Positions 57,422-64,000 of a DNA stretch of 64,000 nt are shown here, piece by piece (the first letter of the stretch is position 1; the number at the start of each line of letters is the position of its first letter). The DNA comes from Annulohypoxylon bovei var. microspora (lineage: Eukaryota; Ascomycota; Sordariomycetes; Xylariales; Hypoxylaceae), in contig MU405254.1 of the NCBI GenBank assembly GCA_022836615.1, forward strand, positions 207,595 to 271,594, read 5' to 3'. The notes under the pieces were generated by a model, which worked only from the letters and a program-made list of their open reading frames with translations, did not search any database and was not told the origin of the DNA. A program made the translations under genes and the position numbers.

Positions 57422-60310
57422 TTATTTATTAATATATTTATAATTTACTTTTTTAATTTCCTTTTTTCTTATAATAAGTAAATTATTTTTATTCATTATT
57501 TTTAATATTTTATTTTTTATAATAACCTTAATTTATTATCGGAGTTTAATTAAAAAATTAATGGTTTCGAAATATAAATTATAAAAGTTTTTTACCTTAA
57601 TTAACGCGTTAAAAAAGTTTTTAAAAAGATATTATATTAAATTAAAGTTGTAATTTACTTAATTTATTTTATATTAAAACTTTTTTTTAAAAAACTTAAA
57701 ATTTAATATTTTAAATATTTCGTATTTTTATTTTTCGTTAATTTTTATTAAAAGTAAGAAATTTATTATTTACTTTAAAATTAAATTATTTAAGGTTTTA
57801 ATTAACCGGTTCGCGTTTAAAATTTAATGGATTTTTATATTTAAAAGTAAATCGATTTTAAAAGTATTATAATAAAGCTTTATTAACATTTTAAAAGGAT
57901 TTATTATTAAGTAATCCAAATCGTTATAAAAGTAATTTATTTATTAATTACTTTTGTAAATATACATTTAATTACCCATTATTTAATTTATTAACCATTT
58001 TTTTTTATTAATTTATTTATTTTAATGATTTTATATTAATAAAAAGTTTTTATAAGTTTATTATATAATGGAAGCTTAATATTTCGTTAATAATTAAGTA
58101 ACGATACGATTAAGCTTTTTTTAAAAGGTTTTAAACTTACGAATGCGGGTTTATTAATTAAAAATTATTTTTAAAACGAATTTTATTTTTATTTTTACGA
58201 GGGAAAGCTTTATATTCGAGTGCGGTTAAATGGCGTACGTAAAATCCAAGCAAGGTAATATTTTCGATTAATTATTTTAAAAATAATTTATAAAAAGTCG
58301 TAATTTCATTTAAATAAATTAATTAAGATTTTTTATTTAACCGTCGGATTATAAATGTTTCGTTATTAATTTATAAAAATTTATTTTAATAAATTTAATT
58401 AATTCGTTTAAAAAAACGGTTACGAATTAAAGATTTTTATTAAATATAATCGTTTTAAAGGTTTTATAAATATATTAAATATATTTATAATATAAGTTTA
58501 TAAATTACGTGGCGGTATAAATCTTATGTATAAGTAATGAAAATTCTTTTTTATTTAATCGGTTAATAATTATTAAAATTAAATTAAACCTTTTACGATT
58601 AAAAAGTATAAATTTAAAATTTATTAAAATATATTATTATATTTATTTATTAATAAAAAATGGTTAAAATAAGTTTATTAATTTAATTTTAAGGTTTTAA
58701 CTTTTTTAATATTATTTATAATAAACGTAATAACGGTTTATAAACGTTTTTATATTAAGTTATAAATACTTTTTTAATATTATTACACGCATTTTATTTT
58801 AATTTAAATGTGTTTAATTTAAAAAATAATAAAACTTATCGTATAACTTAATATAAAGTTTTTTATTATTTAAAATTATTAATTTTTTTTTTAAAAATAA
58901 TAATTTATTTTATAAAACGTACCCGTTTTTTCTTTTTTTAACCCGTTCGCGTTACGTTTTTAATTTAATGACATTTTAATTAATTATTAAAATGGCGTTA
59001 ATTAATTTAATACTTTAAAATGGTTTTTTTTTAAAAACTTTTACCACGGTTAAAATATATTAAAGGTTAAAAAATAATAAGTTCGTTAAAAATTTATTAA
59101 TTAAAAATTATAAGGGATTTATTTTATTATAAAACATTAAAAAAAGTAATAAAATAACGAATTAATTATATTTTTTAATTATTTTTTAAATAATTAAATT
59201 AATTACCTTTTAAAATAAAACGTTAATTATTATATTTTCTTTTTTTAAGTAATAATATAACTCGTAATTAAATTAAAATAAATGTTTATTTTAACCGGTT
59301 TAACGAAAGTTTAATATCTTTTTAATGGTAAAATATTATAACGTTTAATAATTTATAAATATATCGAATTTATTATTTAACGAAACGAGCATATATTCTT
59401 AAAGTTTCATCGTTATTATAATAATGAAAAGCTTTTTATTATAAATAAAATAATTACATTTTAAAAAAATTATTATTTTAAAAAAGAAAATTATTAAATA
59501 TTAATCTTTTAATTTATTTAATTATAAAAGAACTTTAAAAATTATTTCATTAAAAGTGTTGGTTTTTAATTTAACCTTTTAATTTTTATAAAAATACTTT
59601 AAAATTAAAAAAGTGGTTAAAATTATTTTTAACGTTTCGAACGCTTTAATATATTCGTTAATTTAAATTTAATATAAAGCGGCGGTAAAAAAATGTAAAA
59701 ACTTTATAATCCGATTATACTTTAATATAAATTGCCGGTAAAAATTATAAAAGTTTAAAAACGATTAAAGTTTTTAAATTTAAATAAAAGTTTTTTAATT
59801 TTAAATAATTTTAATTTTATTTTAATTAACGGTTACGTTAAAAGTAAAAATAATAAACCTTAAGAATTTGGTTTTTATAATCGAAAATTCGCTTTTTTAA
59901 ATATCGACTTATAAATTAACGGAACGTAAGCGTTTTAACATTTACCGTACGTGGTATTTATGGAAAAATAAGTTTTTTAAATAAATTAAAATATCATTTA
60001 TATACGTTGTGTAAAAGTTATTAAAAAATGAAAAAAAGGTTTAATTAATATATTTTTAAAACGTATTAAGCTTATTATTTAATTCGAAAAAAATATACGA
60101 TATTTATACGATTTAAAATAGGTTCGAAAAATAATGAGGTTTTTTAAAGCGAGGTTTATTTTAATGTAATAAAAAGTTTAACGGATGTTGAGTTTTATAA
60201 AAATTTTAATTTTAAAGATTTTTTTTAACGTTTCGTTAATTAAAAGGAAAAAATAACGATCTTTTTTAATGTAAACGTTTAATTTTTAATAATTAATATA
60301 AAACCTTAAG
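57422..60310 (-). pseudogene. pol relic of Gypsy copy B
   Basis: Located by correspondence with copy A: the Y-x-D-D box reads Tyr-Ile-Asn-Asp at 60004-59993 (minus) and the terminal stop is at 57424-57422. The inferred span is 2,889 bp, exactly as in copy A, so there has been no net insertion or deletion. The box keeps one of the two aspartates that copy A has lost, showing independent RIP of the two copies. Stops fill the frame. Confidence 0.75.
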
Positions 60311-63298
60311 TTATTTTTTAATTTTTTCGTAAAAAAAACGAAAGATTTATATTTAATCGCATTAAATACGATTTATTTTTTATGTAAATAATTCGATAAA
60401 TATTTTTTTAAAACCCGTAAATGCTTCGTATTTATATTATAAAAAAAATGTAATTTAATAAAATTAATGTTTTTTTTTAAGTTTATTTTATGGTCGGAAA
60501 ACTGGTAAAATAATAACGAATCGTTGTTTTTTTTTAAGAATATTTCGGTTAAATCGTGTAAATAAAGGGGAAGCTTTTTTACGATTTATTTTCGGGTAAA
60601 GTCGTTTTTTTATTATAATTTTTTTTTAAAAATTAAATCGAGCTTTTAATATAATAAAATAAAAGCGTTTAATAGTTTATAAATTACGTTAAAGTTTTAT
60701 TAAAAACGTAATATTTTTTTAATAAACGTTAAGTTTAAAATTAAATAAACGTTTATAATAAGTGGTGGTGCGGGATACATTAAAGGTTTAACGAAAAATT
60801 AAAAAAAAAAAGCGGGATAATAACGGAAAATTATTAATTTATTTTAATTATAAGGTTTATTATAAAATATATAAACGTTATAATGGTTTATTTTTTCTTC
60901 GGGGTATAAAATTAAAAGCGATTACGGCGTTTTATATCTTTTTATATAATTTTATTCATGTTTTTTTAAAAGGTAAAAAGTTTTAATGTAATATTAAAGG
61001 CGTAATAATAATAAAAAAATAACGATTTAAAAAAGATTAATCGTTAACGTTAATTATTTAATATAATGTCGTGTTTCGTTAAAAATTTAAATTTTAATAT
61101 TATTTAAAATTAAAAGCGGTTTCTTAAGTTTATTAAAAAAATAAATACGTTATAAAAATTTTTACCTTATATTTAAATGTTAATATAAATTACCTCGTTA
61201 ATCCGATTAATGGTTTATTTATTAAAACCTTTTATTATAATGAATTAATTAAATTAAATGGTAAAAAAGTTTTATACATTTATTATTAAACGCGCGTTTT
61301 ATTAATTAATAATTATATATATTTATATTTCGGTATTTATTAATGTTTATATCGTTATTATTACGTTTACGTTTCGTAAACAAATCGATATATTAATTAC
61401 GAATTATGATTTTTTTATTATAAGGTTAAAAAAATTAAAATTAATAAAAGTAAATGTTAATAAATAAATATATAAAAAAAAACTTAAATTAAAAGTTTTA
61501 TTTAAACGTTGTTTTTTCCCGATTTTAAATCGACGTCGTTTTTATTATGTTCCGTTGGTTTTTTTTTTAAAATAATAACCATTATTCCGGCTTTTATATT
61601 ACGCGTTAAACAATTATTAAAGAAATGGTTTTTTTATTTATAAAAATAATAAATTAAATTAATGTTAAACGTTACGGAAACGTTACGTTAACGGGGAATT
61701 AAAAAAACTTAAAAAGGTTTTTTCGTACATGTTTAAGTTATGATTTTTATTATTAAGCGAAAAATGTTAAAACCGGTGGGAATTATTTTTATAACGTTAA
61801 AAGTAACTTTAACTTTAAGTCGAAATTAAGAAATTATAAAATTAATTTTTTTTTAAATAACTTCGACGCATTATTAAATTAATGTTAAATAAAGGTTTTT
61901 AAATTTAATAAACTTTATTTTTTTATTTAAATAATAATAAAATGCTTAAATATAAAAATTAATAATTAACCGGCGATTTAATTTTTTTTTTTATTTAAAT
62001 ATTAAAATTCCCTTTTCATTTATTAACGATATAAAAAGCGCGTAAAATTTAAAAAATTATTCGTTTAATTATATATCGAATTTATGAAAATTATTTTTAA
62101 TTTAAGCTTTAACATTAAAATTATTATATAATAACCTTAATAAATTATATATTTATTTAACTTTAATATATTAATTAATGTTATTTTTAATAAAAAAAAA
62201 TTAAAAAATTAATTTAACTTCGTTTTTAATAAATAAATAAAACCATATAAATTAAATATATTTTTTAAAGAATTTTTATTAATTAATTTAAAGTTTATTT
62301 TTCGTATTTATTTCCCATTCTTTAAACGTAAAATTTAATCCATTTAATAAAAAACGTAAATCTTTAATATAAATTTTTAATAAAAATAAAAATGAAATTA
62401 TTAATTATGTTTTAAAGGTACGCCGAAGGTTGTCCGGTTTTTTAAACTTGTTATTTTATTTTATTAAAAAGACGACCAAGTTTTATAACGTACGAATTAA
62501 GGTGAAAAAATAAAAGGCGTAAAAGGAAATAAAAGGAATAAAAGGAAAAAAAAAAGCAAAAAAAAAAAAAGAAATAAAAGGAATAAAAAAAAAAAAAACG
62601 ATCCGTAATTAGTTTTTTAATATTATTAATTTATTTAAAATAACGGATAATATAATTTAAAATAAATTTACTTTTATTATATTAAATTTTAAAAATAAAA
62701 TAATAAAATTTCATTGTAAATTTAATTAAAAAACACGTTCATTTTAATTAAAAAATTTATTAATAAATAAAATTTTTTTTTTTTTTTTCCTTTTAAAAGG
62801 AAAAACAAGTTTTTAATCCCGTTATTAAATAATTAATCGAATAATTTTTTAAGTTATTAAAGATTTTAACATTTCCTTTAAAATTAAAAACTTTTTTTTA
62901 ATTATAAATAAAAACTCATTAATTTAAAATTATATAATTAAAAGAATAAAAGTGGGTTTTAATTAATTAATTTAATTAATAAATAACTTAACGTTTTTAT
63001 TAAAGTTTTTATTTAATAATTTAAATACCATCGTTAATTAATGATAAAATAAATAATATTAAAAAATATTTTATCGCGGGTAAAAACAAAGTTTTATAAC
63101 CATTAATATAAAGAATTTCGTTTAAAAAAATAAAAGCTTTTAAAAATTAAATGTAAATTAAAAATAAAGTTTTAAATATATCGTAATTTAAAAAAAATTA
63201 AATCGGTACGTAAGCGCTTATATATTTAAAAAAAAAAAAATCTTAAAAATAAACTTTTAAATTAAAAAAATAAAACAAATAAATAACTTTAAATATTA

Positions 63299-63514
63299 TG
63301 TTATAATAAATAAGTTTCAAATCGGGATAAAGTTTATGTAATAATAAAATTACATATTTTATTAACGAAAATATTTAAAATAAAAAATTAAAAAAAAAGA
63401 AATTATAAAGTGGTTTTTTTTAAAAGATTTTTATATATTAACTTTATAATTAAAACATTAATTAACCGTTCCATTAATATATTTTAAAAGTAATAATAAT
63501 TAAACACCGTTACA
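63299..63514 (-). repeat. 5' LTR of Gypsy copy B
   Basis: 216 bp, reading TGTAACGGTG at its start on the minus strand (63514 leftwards). Confidence 0.88.
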
Positions 63515-63519
63515 CTTTT

Positions 63520-63790
63520 TATTAAACTTTTATTAAATTTTTTATTTATTTAATTATTAAATTTTATTTTATTAAATTTTTTATAAATTATTTATTAAAT
63601 TTTAATTAAATTACTTTTTTAACCATTTATTAAATTATTAATTTAACCATTCGTTTAAACTTTTTTAAACCATTTATATAACTTTTATTAAATTACTTTT
63701 TATTTAAACTTTTTATTTAATTACCCCCGGTTTAAATATTTATTAAACTTTTTTTTTAATTATTTATAACCATTTATTTAATTATTTTTA
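63520..63790 (-). repeat. RIP-degraded relative of the GGGTGG minisatellite, part 2
   Basis: ATTAAACTTTT, TTTAACCATTT and ACCCCCGGTTTAA units continue the decayed array of 56700-57156 beyond Gypsy copy B. Confidence 0.55.
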
Positions 63791-64000
63791 ATTTATTTAT
63801 GTTATGGATTAAGGCTTTTATTAAGGTATTTAAAAAAGCATAACTTTAATAATTATAAAATAATTATTCGTATTAATTTAATGGTAATTAAATTAAATAA
63901 TAAAATTATTTATATAAAAAAAATCGTGGTTAATTTATGATTTATAAAATTAATTATAAGTTATTAAAAGTTAATGTTAAAAACGTTAATTTTAAATAAA

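Larger units (their letters stand above)
57162..63514 (-). mobile_element. Ty3/Gypsy chromodomain LTR retrotransposon, RIP-inactivated, copy B
   Basis: The 6,353-bp second copy of the same family is inverted relative to copy A. Its LTRs are also 216 bp (57162-57377 as 3' LTR, 63299-63514 as 5' LTR). Terminal sequence TATCACGGCGAACAAG on the left corresponds position by position to TGTTATAATAAATAAG at the other LTR, with transitions only. Flanks TTTTT (57157-57161) and CTTTT (63515-63519) fit one RIPped 5-bp duplication. It is 32 bp longer than copy A, and the excess must lie upstream of pol because the pol regions are equal in length. Confidence 0.92.
40040..64000. other. 24-kb extremely AT-rich, RIP-degraded repeat block
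   Basis: By eye the sequence is about 85-90 percent A/T, rich in TpA and almost without CpA/TpG except inside the island at 43497-44214. No intact gene is present; the few open frames encode only Phe/Tyr/Ile/Leu/Asn/Lys-rich low-complexity peptides. Identifiable content is two Gypsy elements, decayed satellites and unassigned repeat relics. This composition is the known outcome of repeat-induced point mutation and commonly marks H3K9me3 heterochromatin or centromeres in Sordariomycetes. The block runs off the window, so its full size is unknown. Stretches 40363-43488, 44223-48000 and 55640-56700 hold no domain I could recognise. Confidence 0.85.

Noticed and set aside
40040..64000. Mitochondrial DNA insertion as the source of the AT-rich sequence
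   Set aside because: No rRNA, tRNA or respiratory-chain gene signature was seen, and much of the block is explained by LTR elements with RIP-type change.

Overview
The window is nuclear DNA of a filamentous ascomycete, most likely a Sordariomycete. The genes carry short spliceosomal introns with GTANGT donors and CTAAC-type branch points, there is a full-length XlnR/Xyr1 xylanase regulator, and the repeats show RIP-like mutation (CpA to TpA). The order cannot be fixed from sequence alone.

Layout. 1-1920: gene-free DNA with a small fold-back repeat and a 666-bp TIR element just upstream of the first gene. 1921-13156: a compact gene cluster: the Prp19-complex splicing factor Cef1/Cdc5 (+), an MFS transporter of the vacuolar basic amino acid type (-), a hexokinase-family kinase that looks like an N-acetylglucosamine kinase (-), a GILT-family thiol reductase-like protein (+), and the scavenger decapping enzyme DcpS/Dcs1 (-). 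The last two coding regions overlap tail to tail. 13743-15693: a complete small Copia-type LTR element with a gag relic only, a half-tRNA primer site, a polypurine tract and a 5-bp target duplication. 18012-20960: xlnR (-), with about 8.5 kb of gene-free upstream DNA. 29472-32301: a NirA-like Zn2Cys6 transcription factor (-). 35845-37099: a secreted intradiol dioxygenase (+).

From 37.8 kb the character changes. A G-rich transition zone (37.8-39.9 kb) is built of minisatellites and palindromic repeats. After it comes an extremely AT-rich block (about 40.0-64.0 kb) with no intact gene. That block holds two RIP-ruined copies of one Ty3/Gypsy chromodomain retrotransposon in opposite orientation (48542-54862 on +, 57162-63514 on -). 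Each has 216-bp LTRs, and their pol relics are exactly equal in length. One non-RIPped 718-bp TIR element with 8-bp target duplications sits in the block at 43497-44214. The block could be pericentromeric, centromeric or another heterochromatic island.

The genes are mostly independent housekeeping or nutritional functions. A loose saprotroph theme is visible (xylanase regulator, aromatic ring cleavage, amino-sugar kinase, nitrogen-type regulator), but nothing shows a dedicated cluster. Exon coordinates were deduced by hand from splice signals and reading frame; no alignment or search was run.
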